64,000 bases of DNA from Brachybacterium equifaecis (GTDB lineage Bacteria > Actinomycetota > Actinomycetes > Actinomycetales > Dermabacteraceae), in contig NZ_JAKNCJ010000003.1 of assembly GCF_023509525.1 (NCBI RefSeq), positions 206,421-270,420 of the forward strand. The letters are read 5' to 3'. Below the pieces are notes generated by a model, which searched no databases, had not been told where the DNA came from, and saw nothing but the letters and a program-made list of their open reading frames with translations. Shown in pieces: positions 44,399 to 56,845 of this stretch (position 1 is its first letter; each line of letters starts with the position of its first letter). Made by a program: the position numbers and the translations under genes.

Positions 44399-45715
44399 TC
44401 AGATCCGCTCGCCCGTGGAGCCCTCCCCCGCCGGCGAGGCGGGGTCGCGGATCGGGAGCCGCAGCGCCGCGGGGTCCACGTCCAGACCGAGCAGATCCAC
44501 CAGGTGCTCTGCGATGAGGCGCTCGTACGCCGCGGGGTCGCGGTTCCACTCGCGGGTGTGGCTCGCGCCCTCGACCTCCACGTACCGCACCAGGTCGGGA
44601 GCGAGGCGCGCGAGCTCGCGGCTCGGTGCGAGCGGGACGGTCGAGTCCTCGCGCGCGTGGACCAGGAGCGCCGGGTGGGTCAGGTGCTCGGCGTAGAAGG
44701 CGGGATGCATCTCGGCGAGCGCGAGCGGCTCATGCAGGCGCACGAGTCTGCGCCCGAGCGTGCTCGACATCATCCACAGGGCGAGTCGGCGCATCGGTGC
44801 CGGCGCCCGCATCGCTTTCGCGTGGTACGTGAGGATGTCCCTCCAGTCCACCGCCGGGGAGTCCAGGATCAGCCCTGCGATCCGACCCCTGTGCGCGGAG
44901 AGCACCGAGGTGCGCAGCGCGATCCCCCCGCCCATGGAGAAGCCGAACAGGACGACGCGCTCGGCTCCTGCGGCGAGCGCGTGGGCGAGAGCCGCCTCGG
45001 CGTCCTCCCATTCGGCGGCGCCCAGGTGGTGCATGCTGTCGGCCGAGGCGGGGGCGCCCGTGTCGTTGCGGTAGGTGATGGTGAGCGTCGTGAGTCCGAG
45101 CTCCCGCAGCAGGGGGATCACGCGCAGGGCCTCCCCGCGCGTCGCGCCGTGTCCGTGCACGAGGATCACCCAGGTGCCTGCCGCGCCATCGGCCGCGCGG
45201 CCAGGCTCCGGCCGCACGAGCCACGCGGGCATCGGCCCGACGGGAGAGGCGATCTCGACGTCCTCGAAGGCAATGCCGTGCGCGCTCGCAGGGGTGCCGG
45301 GCCAGAAGAAGCCGTTCGTGCTCGCCGGTCCTGGGACCAGCGGCTCGGCGGTGTCGAGGGCGAGGATCGGGCGGGACACCGTGGTGGGCGTCGGCCGACC
45401 GGTGACGGGGCCGAGGCGGGCGTGGGCGGCCCCGCCGGACTGCCGCAGCGCGAGACAGCCCGCGCGCGCGGTCTCGGGGGTGTGATCGAGGTGGACGCGA
45501 TCCGGGTAGGCCGCGCGGACCATGACGTCGGCCCGGGCGCGCGCGGAGCTCTGGGGCAGCAGCGGCGTGCGCGCCATGATGCGCGCGCCGATCGCGAGCG
45601 CGCCGCCGGTGAGCAGGAACGCTCCCCCTCCCACGGCCCCCAGCAGCAGAGGGAGAGAGCGCCCGGCCGACGCGGAGGGCCGGGGATCGCGCGTCGAGGG
45701 CTGGGGTCGCGTCAT
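44399..45715 (-). CDS. Membrane-anchored alpha/beta hydrolase
   Basis: The 438-residue protein has an N-terminal membrane helix or uncleaved signal (about 20-45), so the enzyme likely faces outward or is membrane-bound. The hydrolase domain has an oxyanion HGHG at 187-190, nucleophile Ser260 in GFSMGGG, acid Asp357 in HAREDSTVP and His386 in EGASHTREW. This is a complete Ser-Asp-His triad. The substrate is unknown; relatives are esterases or peptidases. A TAGACT hexamer 7 nt before the ATG suggests a leaderless mRNA and supports this start. Confidence 0.88.
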   Translation of the reverse strand: MTRPQPSTRDPRPSASAGRSLPLLLGAVGGGAFLLTGGALAIGARIMARTPLLPQSSARARADVMVRAAYPDRVHLDHTPETARAGCLALRQSGGAAHARLGPVTGRPTPTTVSRPILALDTAEPLVPGPASTNGFFWPGTPASAHGIAFEDVEIASPVGPMPAWLVRPEPGRAADGAAGTWVILVHGHGATRGEALRVIPLLRELGLTTLTITYRNDTGAPASADSMHHLGAAEWEDAEAALAHALAAGAERVVLFGFSMGGGIALRTSVLSAHRGRIAGLILDSPAVDWRDILTYHAKAMRAPAPMRRLALWMMSSTLGRRLVRLHEPLALAEMHPAFYAEHLTHPALLVHAREDSTVPLAPSRELARLAPDLVRYVEVEGASHTREWNRDPAAYERLIAEHLVDLLGLDVDPAALRLPIRDPASPAGEGSTGERI

Positions 45716-45722
45716 GGGCAGG

Positions 45723-45728
45723 AGTCTA
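45723..45728 (-). promoter_or_regulatory. -10 element of a leaderless hydrolase transcript
   Basis: TAGACT on the minus strand, 7 nt before the ATG at 45715, with no ribosome binding site. Confidence 0.45.
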
Positions 45729-45797
45729 GGACCGGCATACCCTGGAGTCCTGAGCGCGGCGCACCGCCGCACCACCGCTCCCCGAGGAGGGACCCCC

Positions 45798-46220
45798 ATG
45801 AACGCTCACCCCATCGGCGGCTCGCAGTACCCCGTCCAGCTCTCCGATTCCGAATGGCGCGAGCGCCTCTCCCCCGCCGAGTACCAGGTGCTGCGCGAGG
45901 CCGGCACTGAGCGGCCCTTCACGGGCGAGTACGAGGAGGTGCGCCCAGCCGGCACCTACGCGTGCCGCGCCTGCGGTGCCGAGCTGTTCCGCGCGAGCGA
46001 GCAGTTCGATGCGCACTGCGGGTGGCCCGCCTTCTGGGCACCCCAGGGCAGCGACGTCCTCGAGGTGCTGGAGGACGTCTCCCTCGGGATGCGGCGCGTG
46101 GAGGTGCGCTGCGCGAACTGCGGCTCCCACCTCGGGCACGTCTTCGAGGGCGAAGGGTTCCCCACCCCGACCGACCAGCGGTACTGCATCAACTCCATCA
46201 GCCTCGTCCTCCAGGACTGA
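45798..46220 (+). CDS. msrB: Peptide-methionine (R)-S-oxide reductase
   Basis: MsrB repairs the R form of methionine sulfoxide in proteins, using thioredoxin. The 140-residue protein has four structural zinc cysteines (56, 59, 105, 108), catalytic Cys130 in RYCINS and probable resolving Cys74 in HCGWPAF. GAGGAGGGA lies 7 nt before the ATG. Length is typical of the stand-alone enzyme. Confidence 0.95.
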   Translation: MNAHPIGGSQYPVQLSDSEWRERLSPAEYQVLREAGTERPFTGEYEEVRPAGTYACRACGAELFRASEQFDAHCGWPAFWAPQGSDVLEVLEDVSLGMRRVEVRCANCGSHLGHVFEGEGFPTPTDQRYCINSISLVLQD

Positions 46221-46273
46221 GGGCCGGGCACCCGGGCCCGGCGCGCCTCGGCTGCCGAGGCTGCCTGCGCCGT

Positions 46274-46279
46274 TAGGCT
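46274..46279 (+). promoter_or_regulatory. -10 element of a leaderless DUF3000 transcript
   Basis: TAGGCT is followed by 7 nt and the GTG start at 46287, with no ribosome binding site. Confidence 0.45.
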
Positions 46280-46286
46280 CCCGAGC

Positions 46287-46910
46287 GTGTCCGTCCACGA
46301 GTTCCCCGCCGCCGCGCGCGCATTCCGCACCGCGATCGAGGAGATGACCCGTGCGGCCCTGCGGCCCGAGGTCGCATGGAGGGACATCCCCGCGCCCGGC
46401 CGGATGGCCCCGCACACCTGGGCGGCCGAGGGCGAGGTCCTCCTGCACGACGATGAGCTCGCCAGCGGGCGGATCGTGATCCTGCACGACCCCGCCGGCG
46501 AGGAGTCCTGGCAGGGGGAGTACCGCATGGTCGCCCTCGTCCAGGCGCAGCTCGAGCCCGAGTTCGCGATCGAGTCGATGCTCGGGGACGTCGCGTGGTC
46601 CTGGGTGACCGAGTCGCTCGAGCTCAACGGCGCGCAGGCGCGCGAGCTCGGCTGCACGGCCACCCGCGTCGTCTCCCAGAGCTACGGGGCGCTGGCCTCC
46701 CGGCCCTCCACCGTGGACGTCGAGATGCGCGTCTCGTGGACTCCGGACACCCCTGCCACCGGCGCCGACCTCGGCCCCCACTTCGCGGCGTGGGCTGCAA
46801 TGCTCGCGGCCGCCGGCGGCCTCCCCCCGGCTCCCGCCCAGGTCGCGCCGCTCGTGCCCTCGCATCGCGCCCGGGCTCGATCCCTGACCGACGAGAGGAA
46901 CCGCGGCTGA
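46287..46910 (+). CDS. DUF3000 domain-containing protein
   Basis: The 207-residue soluble protein matches the actinobacterial DUF3000 family in length and in segments such as EVAWRDIPAPGRMAPHTWA (about 28-46) and WSWVTESLE. Function is unknown. The family is regularly found directly upstream of the RNase D/HRDC gene, as here, where the stop overlaps the next ATG by one base (TGATG). That conserved pairing hints at a link to RNA metabolism, but nothing in the sequence shows it. Confidence 0.88.
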   Translation: MSVHEFPAAARAFRTAIEEMTRAALRPEVAWRDIPAPGRMAPHTWAAEGEVLLHDDELASGRIVILHDPAGEESWQGEYRMVALVQAQLEPEFAIESMLGDVAWSWVTESLELNGAQARELGCTATRVVSQSYGALASRPSTVDVEMRVSWTPDTPATGADLGPHFAAWAAMLAAAGGLPPAPAQVAPLVPSHRARARSLTDERNRG

Positions 46911-48310
46911 TGCCCGCCACTCCCCCCTCCCCGCACGATCCCGCCGCTCCTTCGGCCCCCGCCGAGACCGCCGGATCCCCGTCGAGCCGCCGCACGCGCT
47001 CCCGCGCCGGCCGCGCCCCGCAACCGGCCCGCGTCCCCGAGGCGCAGGCTCCCGGCCGCTCCCCTCGCACGCGCAGCGCAGCGGCAGCTCCTGCCGACGA
47101 CGCCGCCCAGGCAGGCCCCGCCGCCACCCCCTTGCGCGCGCCCCGCGACGGGATGGTCGATCTCATCGACCGCATCCAGCCGCTGCTGCAGTGGTGCGAG
47201 CGCGCCGCGACCGCTCCCGAGGAGCCCATCGCGGTCGATGTCGAGCGCGCCTCCTCGTACCGGTACACCTCCAAGGCGTACCTGATCCAGGTGCGCACGG
47301 ACGCCGCGGGCACCGCGCTCATCGATCCGATCGCCTTCACGCTCCCGGGCACGTTCATCGAGCTGATGAACAGCCGCGAGTGGGTGCTGCACGCGGCGAG
47401 CCAGGACCTCCCGAGCCTCGACGAGCTCGGCCTGCGCCCAGCGCGGCTGTTCGACACCGAGCTCGCCGGGCGGCTGCTCGGCATGCAGCGCGTCGGCCTC
47501 GGCGCCGTCGTCGAGGACGCCCTCGGCCTCGCGCTCGCGAAGGAGCACTCCGCTGCCGACTGGTCCAAGCGCCCCCTCCCGGAGCCGTGGCTGATCTACG
47601 CCGCGCTCGACGTCGAGGTGCTGGTCGAGGTGCGCGACATCATGGCCGCCCGCCTCGAGGAGGCGGGCAAGACCCGCTGGGCCGAGGAGGAGTTCGCGCA
47701 TCTCCTCGCCGCCGGGAGCCCCGCTCCGCGCGCGGAGCCGTGGCGGAAGCTGCACGGCGTGGGCGTGCTGCGCTCGCAGCGGCAGATGGCCGTCGCCCGC
47801 TCGATGTGGGAGATGCGCGATGCGATCGCCTCGCGCGAGGACCTCTCCCCGCACCGGGTGCTGCGCGATCGCGAGATCGTCGAGGCCGCGAAGCACGCCG
47901 AGACCTCCCGGGAGGCGTTCTCGGCCGCGCTGCCGAAGGCGCTGCGGGGGAAGGACGCCTGGTGGCAGGCGGCCCGCACGGGCCTCACCACGGCGCCCGC
48001 GCACCTGCCCGACCGCTCCGAGCCCGCGTATCCGCCGCCCCACAAGCTGTGGTCGAAGAAGTGGCCTGAGGTCGCCGAGCGCTACCTCCCCGTGCGGGAG
48101 GCGGTCGCCGCGCGCGCCGAGGAGCTGCAGGTCCCCTCCGAGAACCTGGTGAACCCCGGCCTGCTGCGCACGTGGATCTGGGAGAACGACTCGGCCGGCG
48201 ATGAGGTCGCGGTGCGGGGGCAGCTCGAGGCGCTCGGCGCCCGGCCGTGGCAGGCCGAGCTGGTCGCGCCCGTGCTGTGCGCGTCCCTGCCGAAGCCCGA
48301 GTCCCACTGA
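46910..48310 (+). CDS. RNase D-like 3-prime exonuclease with HRDC domain
   Basis: The 466-residue protein has a disordered Ala/Pro/Arg-rich N-terminus (about 1-75). The DEDD exonuclease domain follows (about 80-245; acids in AVDVERASSYRY, then QDLPSLDELG, then IYAALDVEVL with the Tyr-x3-Asp ending). After it come an HRDC nucleic-acid-binding domain (about 285-370) and a C-terminal extension. The first acidic motif reads DVE and is normal for the family. It likely trims structured RNA 3-prime ends. It is coupled to DUF3000. Confidence 0.9.
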   Translation: MPATPPSPHDPAAPSAPAETAGSPSSRRTRSRAGRAPQPARVPEAQAPGRSPRTRSAAAAPADDAAQAGPAATPLRAPRDGMVDLIDRIQPLLQWCERAATAPEEPIAVDVERASSYRYTSKAYLIQVRTDAAGTALIDPIAFTLPGTFIELMNSREWVLHAASQDLPSLDELGLRPARLFDTELAGRLLGMQRVGLGAVVEDALGLALAKEHSAADWSKRPLPEPWLIYAALDVEVLVEVRDIMAARLEEAGKTRWAEEEFAHLLAAGSPAPRAEPWRKLHGVGVLRSQRQMAVARSMWEMRDAIASREDLSPHRVLRDREIVEAAKHAETSREAFSAALPKALRGKDAWWQAARTGLTTAPAHLPDRSEPAYPPPHKLWSKKWPEVAERYLPVREAVAARAEELQVPSENLVNPGLLRTWIWENDSAGDEVAVRGQLEALGARPWQAELVAPVLCASLPKPESH

Positions 48311-48374
48311 CCGGGCCCAGCCCGACCGGCCGGACCTGCTCCCGGGCGGCCGAACTCAGCCCGAGTGCCCGGGC

Positions 48375-52055
<3,681 letters not shown>

Positions 52056-52059
<4 letters not shown>

Positions 52060-53771
52060 CGCCGGCCCCGGCCGCGAGGAAGGCGGGAGCGGAGCCGGGC
52101 GGCGGCGCCGGGATCGGCGAGCGCCATCACGGCCAGTGCGATAGCGGCCGCGACTCCCCCGGTGAGGACTCCGAGCAGGACCGTGCCGATCTCCCCGACG
52201 CCCTGGTGCACGAGGGCCCGGCCGAGGAGCAGGGCCGGGATGCCGCCGGCCGGGACCGCGACCGCTGCGGCGAGGACGCTGCGATGCAGCGGCGCGCGTT
52301 GCGCGCCGCTGGCGAGGACGTCGGAGACCCTGTGCATGCCGGAGACCGCGGAGACCCACATGCCGATGCTGATGGCGAAGGCGAACGCGGTGGCGGCCTG
52401 GGCCGCCCCGGCGCCCGTGGAGGCCATCGCCACCGCGACGATCAGCGCGCCCGCGGCGATCCAGCCGATGGAGCCGACGATCGCGGCATCGCGCGCTCGC
52501 AGCGCCGCGGAGAGGATCCGCGTGCACTGGACGGTGAGGATGTACGGGAGGAGGCCGAGCGCCATCGCGGCGACCGCGGCGCCCACTCCGACTGCGCCCG
52601 CGCGGTCGATGTGGCGGAAGAAGGCCTCGAGCGCGGGGCCGGCGCCGAAGAGGGCGGCGCCGCCGATCGCGCCGATCACGGCCAGGGTGCGCAGGGAGAG
52701 GCCCGCCGTGCGGCCGAAGGCGGCGATATCGCCCACCGTGCGCTGCTCGGACAGGTGAGGGAAGACGCTCGTGATGAGCGGGATCGCGAGCACTGCGAAC
52801 GGCAGGAGGTAGACGGCCTGCGCGTACTGGAACACCGGCAGCGTGCCCGTGCCGCCCGTGCGCATCGCGAGCAGCAGGATCAGTGCGAGCGCGAGCTGCT
52901 GAGCGCCGACGGCTCCCAGTCCCGCTCCCGCGAGCGCGAGGGCGCGCCGCCCGTGCCCCGCGGGCATCCGCAGCCCCGGCCGCAGGCGCAGACCGGCGCG
53001 CGCCGCGGGGATGCACAGGGAGATCGCCATCACGGCGACGCCTGCGGTCGTCCCCCATACGAGCAGGCCCTCGGCGAGGGGGCCGATGGTGGTGGAGGTG
53101 GCGACCGCGGGCGCGGCGCCGGCGTAGAGCCGGTAGGCGAGGATCACCAGCAGCGAGCTCAGCAGCGGCACGAGCGCGGGCCAGAAGAAGCGCTTGCGGG
53201 CCTGGAGGTACGCGGCGAGCACGACGGTCATCCCGTACAGGGGCAGCTGGAGCGCGAACACGCGCAGCATCCGCGCGCCCAGGGCGACGGTCGCCGCGTC
53301 CGTCGGGGCCCGCGAGTCGAGGATGAGGGCCGCGAGCGGATCCGCGGCGAGCGCGAGAGCGCCGGCGAGCACGATCGTGACCAGCAGCGTCCAGCACAGC
53401 AGCACCGAGATGATGCGGCTGGCCTCCTCGCGCTCCGTGCGGCTGCCGCCCACGAGCCCCGCGACCAGCGGGACCACGCTCGCGGCGAGCGCACCGCCGG
53501 CGGCGACCTCGAACAGGAGGTTCGGGACGAGGTTCGCGCTCGCATAGGCGGTGCCGACGTCCCCCGCGCCGACGCTCGCCCCGAACACGAGGTAGCGCAC
53601 GAAGCCCGCGATGCGGGCCAGGAGCGTGATCACCAGGATCAGGGTCGCGCCGCGGAGGATCGCGCTGCCGAGACCAGGGGCGGTGGGGCGGGATTCCGCG
53701 GCGCCGGGCAATGCGCCGGACCCCGCGTCGGGCGCGGCGTCGGATGCGGCGTTCGGGGCGCTCGAGCTCAT
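52056..53771 (-). CDS. murJ: MurJ-type lipid II flippase
   Basis: The 571-residue protein has 13-14 membrane helices and MVF/MOP-fold features such as RIAGFVRYLVFG (about 52-63), NLVPNLLFEVAAGGALAASVVP (about 80-101) and VFPHLSEQ. MurJ flips the peptidoglycan precursor lipid II across the membrane. Mycobacterial MurJ carries a C-terminal pseudokinase; none is present here. An actinobacterium may have a second MurJ elsewhere, so this copy could serve another lipid-linked sugar. It overlaps genes on both sides by 4 nt. Confidence 0.9.
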
Positions 53772-54628
53772 GGCGCCCCTCGTCGTCCCAGCGCGTCGAG
53801 GGCGCGCAGAGCCGGGTTCGCCTCGATGACGGCGCTGAAGCTCACCCTCTCGCTCGCGAGGGTGAGAGCGCTCAGCCCCAGCAGCGCAGCGCCGCGGGCG
53901 GCGGCGCTGCGCACGTGCGCCGATGCGGGACTGCCCGGGGCGGCCTGCAGGCGCAGCGCGAGAGCGGTGCCGATCATCGCGCCGAGCGCGTTGGCCCCGG
54001 TGTCGCCCAGCATCCCCTTCTCCCGGAGGTCCACGGGCAGCGCGAGTGCGCTGATGCCGGCGGCGGCGGCTCCGAGCGCGCGACCGCGCTCGCGAGCATC
54101 GGGCGCTGGGGCGAGGGGGCTCTCGGCGTCGCTCTGGAGGCGACGCGGGGATGCCGCAGCGAGGGCGCTGAGCAGGAGGGACGCCTTCAGCGCGCGACCC
54201 GGCCGGAGGTCCAGGAGGTTCACGAGGTTCGCGGTGCCGGCCGCGATCGCCCCGTCGAGGACCGCGCCTGCGCCGCGGGCGGCGAGGCTCCGGCGCGGCC
54301 CGCCCGTCTCCGTCAGCGCTGCGGCGACGCACAGCACCGGGATGCCGATGGCCTTCGCCGCGCCCGTGGTGAGAGTCCCCTCGCGCAGGGCGCGGGCATG
54401 ACCGCGCAGTCCCTTGCTGGTCGCGGCGCCGCGGCGGCGCTGGATCGGCTCGAGGAGGTCGTCGGCCAGCCCCAGAGCGCCGATGCCGGCGGCGGCAGCG
54501 GCCCGCCCGCGCATCCCGGCCAGCCCGGTGAGCACGGGGACGGCGATCGCGACCGCGACCCCCTGTGCGAGGGTCACCTCGCGACCGGCGAAGTTCGTGC
54601 GGCGCAGAGCCTCTCGCATCCCGCTCAT
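53768..54628 (-). CDS. MraY/WecA-like polyprenyl-phosphate sugar-phosphate transferase homologue
   Basis: The 286-residue membrane protein is shorter than MraY or WecA (about 350) but keeps their order of motifs: the Asp pair GLADDLLE (DD at 56-57), KGLRGH at 72-77, N-x2-N-x2-D at 134-140 (NLVNLLD), and LGDTGANALG at 207-216. These correspond to the metal- and undecaprenyl-phosphate-binding residues of the family. Several hydrophobic helices are visible. It overlaps steB and murJ by 4 nt each. Whether it is an active transferase is unproven, because helices appear to be missing. Confidence 0.75.
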   Translation of the reverse strand: MSGMREALRRTNFAGREVTLAQGVAVAIAVPVLTGLAGMRGRAAAAAGIGALGLADDLLEPIQRRRGAATSKGLRGHARALREGTLTTGAAKAIGIPVLCVAAALTETGGPRRSLAARGAGAVLDGAIAAGTANLVNLLDLRPGRALKASLLLSALAAASPRRLQSDAESPLAPAPDARERGRALGAAAAGISALALPVDLREKGMLGDTGANALGAMIGTALALRLQAAPGSPASAHVRSAAARGAALLGLSALTLASERVSFSAVIEANPALRALDALGRRGAP

Positions 54629-55653
54629 CCTTGACCGCCGTCGCTCGCCTCGCCGGCGAGGGCGGGCGTCTCGGGCACGCGGGCGCGCGCGTCGGAGGCG
54701 GTGCCGTAGCTCCCCGAGCCGCCGCGGAGCTGCTCGGCCAGGGCGAGGACCGCGATCGCGGGACCATCGGGCGCCTGGAGGCGGTCGGCGGTGGACAGCC
54801 CCGCGAAGCGGGCATCCCCCCGGACGGTCCGCAGCAGGCCGACGGTGTCGTCGTTCTGCGGGGTCGCCGCGGTGACGACGGCGGGGACCTGCGCCTCGGC
54901 GAGCTCGAGGAGCAGACCGGACTGCGTCTCCAGCAGGAGCTGGGCACGCTGCGCGGCGAGAGCGCTGTCCTCCCCCTCGACGACGAGATCGCCTGCGGCA
55001 GCGCCCGCGACCATGACGGAATCGGCGGGGAAAGCCGTCTCGCCGTCGGCGCTCACGAGAGAGGCGTCCTCGAGCACGGACCACATCTGCGTGCGGGTCT
55101 CCTCGGCGAGGTCGGGGCTCGTCACGAGCACGGTGATGACGCTGCCGAGAACGGCGGCGTCGGAGTCCTCGCCCGCAGCGGCGAGCGCGCCGTCGCTCTG
55201 CTCCGCCTCGGCGACGGTCTGCGGGCTGAGGGCGCGCAGAGCGGTCAGCGCGCCCGAGCGGCTCTCGGCTCCGGCGGGGTCCCACAGCCCGCGCTCCAGC
55301 CGGACGGTGAGGACCTGCTCGGCCCCGGCCGCGGTGAGCAGGGCGCCGATCCCGTTCACGGGGGCCGAGACGCTGCCGGAGTCGTAGAAGACCGCGGTGC
55401 GCGTGCCCTCCAGGCTGCCGGCGACGAGGGCAGGGCCGGTGGCGCCGATGTACGCCGCGAGCTCGTCCTGCTGGGCGGTGAGGTCATCGCCCTGGGCGCG
55501 CAGCTGGTCGCGCTCGGCGCGCAACTGCTCGACCTGCCCGGTGAGCTGGGAGCCGAGGCTCTCGCGCAGCGGGCCGGCGCCGAGCACGATCCCCACGGCG
55601 AGAGCGAGGAACACGGAGATCAGCGAGACCAGGTGATAGCGGAAATCGATCAC
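54625..55653 (-). CDS. steB: SteB/MctB-family envelope protein
   Basis: The 342-residue protein has one N-terminal membrane helix (about 6-26, following MIDFRYHLVSL), a coiled coil (about 35-68) and a large Ala-rich outer domain. It matches mycobacterial Rv1698 (MctB, reported as a copper-related channel protein) and corynebacterial SteB, which with SteA supports daughter-cell separation. GTG at 55653 is chosen because TAGGAGGG lies 5 nt upstream; the open frame extends further but without support. It sits 10 nt after steA. Confidence 0.88.
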   Translation of the reverse strand: MIDFRYHLVSLISVFLALAVGIVLGAGPLRESLGSQLTGQVEQLRAERDQLRAQGDDLTAQQDELAAYIGATGPALVAGSLEGTRTAVFYDSGSVSAPVNGIGALLTAAGAEQVLTVRLERGLWDPAGAESRSGALTALRALSPQTVAEAEQSDGALAAAGEDSDAAVLGSVITVLVTSPDLAEETRTQMWSVLEDASLVSADGETAFPADSVMVAGAAAGDLVVEGEDSALAAQRAQLLLETQSGLLLELAEAQVPAVVTAATPQNDDTVGLLRTVRGDARFAGLSTADRLQAPDGPAIAVLALAEQLRGGSGSYGTASDARARVPETPALAGEASDGGQG

Positions 55654-55663
55654 GACATCCCTC

Positions 55664-56845
55664 CTAGGATCCGGGGGCGGGGCGGGTGGCGAACAGGGCG
55701 GTGAACCAGGCCAGGACATCGTCCAGTCTCGCCCCCAGCAGCTGGAAGACGGCCTGCCCGCCGGGCGTCGCCCAGAGAGCGACCCCCAGGGCGATGAGCC
55801 CGGACAGCGCGAGCAGCACGAGCTGGAGGGTGGAGATCCGCTGGCGGTACAGGCGGGAGACGCCCTTGGCGTCCACGAGCTTGGAGCCGACCCGTAGACG
55901 GGTGAGGAAGGTCGAGCTCATCCCAGCGCGCCCCTTGTCGAGGAACTCCTCGAGCGTGCCGTGGGTGCCGACGGCGACGATCACGCTCGCCCCCTTCTCG
56001 TCGGCCAGGAGCATCGCGATGTCCTCGCTCGTGCCGTACGCGGGGAACAGCACGGCCCGATCGGCGAGCCCGAGCTCCTCGAGCCTCTCCATTCCGGGAG
56101 CGCGGCCGTCGCGGTAGGCGTGGACGACGAGCTCAGCGCCGCTGGCCAGCGCGCGATCGGAGACGGAGTCCATGTCGCCGATGATCAGCTGCGGCTTCCA
56201 GCCGGCCTCGAGCACCGCGTCGGCCCCCCCGTCGACGCCGATGATCACCGGGCGGTTCTCCCGCAGGAAGGGGGCGAGCGCCGCGAGGTCCTCCTTGTAG
56301 TGGTATCCGCGCACCACGATCAGCACCGGGCGGTCGGCGAGGTCGGTCGCGATGTCCGGGGCGCCGACTCCGTCGAGCAGGAGATCCCGCTCCCGCAGCA
56401 TGTACTCCAGGGTGTTGCGGGCGAACAGCTCGAGCTGCTCCGAGAGGCCCTCGCGGCTCGCGAGGATCGCGGCGGCGACGCTCGCCGCATCCTGCGCGGC
56501 GCCCTGCAGGAGCTCCCGATCGCCCTCCAGGATGCGCCCCTCGCTGATGGTGAGGCTGCTCCCCTCGCGCACGCTCTCGAACAGCGACGGCCCGCAGTCG
56601 TCGACCAGCATGATCCCGGCGTCCACGAGGATCTGGGGGCCCGCGTTCGGGTAGCGGCCGGAGGTGGAGCGGGCCGCGTTCAGCACGGCGGCCGGGCCTT
56701 TCTCGACGAGCGCCTCGGCGGCGACGCGGTCGATGTCCTCGTGGTCGATGACGGCGATGTCGCCGGCGCGCAGGCGCTTGGTGAGGTCCTTGGTGCGGCG
56801 GCCGAGGCGCGCGGTGCCGCTGACGACGGCGCGGGGGGCCGTCAT
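55664..56845 (-). CDS. steA: SteA-type membrane protein with thiamine-pyrophosphokinase-like domain
   Basis: The 393-residue protein corresponds to mycobacterial Rv1697 and corynebacterial SteA, which pairs with SteB in cell separation. The cytoplasmic part contains IAVIDHEDIDRVAAEAL (about 30-46) and the pyrophosphokinase-like stretch IIGVDGGADAVLEAGWKPQLIIGDMDSVS. A single membrane helix is near the C-terminus (about 345-367). The ATG overlaps the recN stop by 4 nt. No enzyme activity is established for the family. Confidence 0.88.
   Translation of the reverse strand: MTAPRAVVSGTARLGRRTKDLTKRLRAGDIAVIDHEDIDRVAAEALVEKGPAAVLNAARSTSGRYPNAGPQILVDAGIMLVDDCGPSLFESVREGSSLTISEGRILEGDRELLQGAAQDAASVAAAILASREGLSEQLELFARNTLEYMLRERDLLLDGVGAPDIATDLADRPVLIVVRGYHYKEDLAALAPFLRENRPVIIGVDGGADAVLEAGWKPQLIIGDMDSVSDRALASGAELVVHAYRDGRAPGMERLEELGLADRAVLFPAYGTSEDIAMLLADEKGASVIVAVGTHGTLEEFLDKGRAGMSSTFLTRLRVGSKLVDAKGVSRLYRQRISTLQLVLLALSGLIALGVALWATPGGQAVFQLLGARLDDVLAWFTALFATRPAPGS

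Noticed and set aside
52206..54401. Plus-strand open frame opposite murJ and the MraY-like gene
   Set aside because: It is an antisense shadow with Gln/Glu/Arg-rich low-complexity translation.
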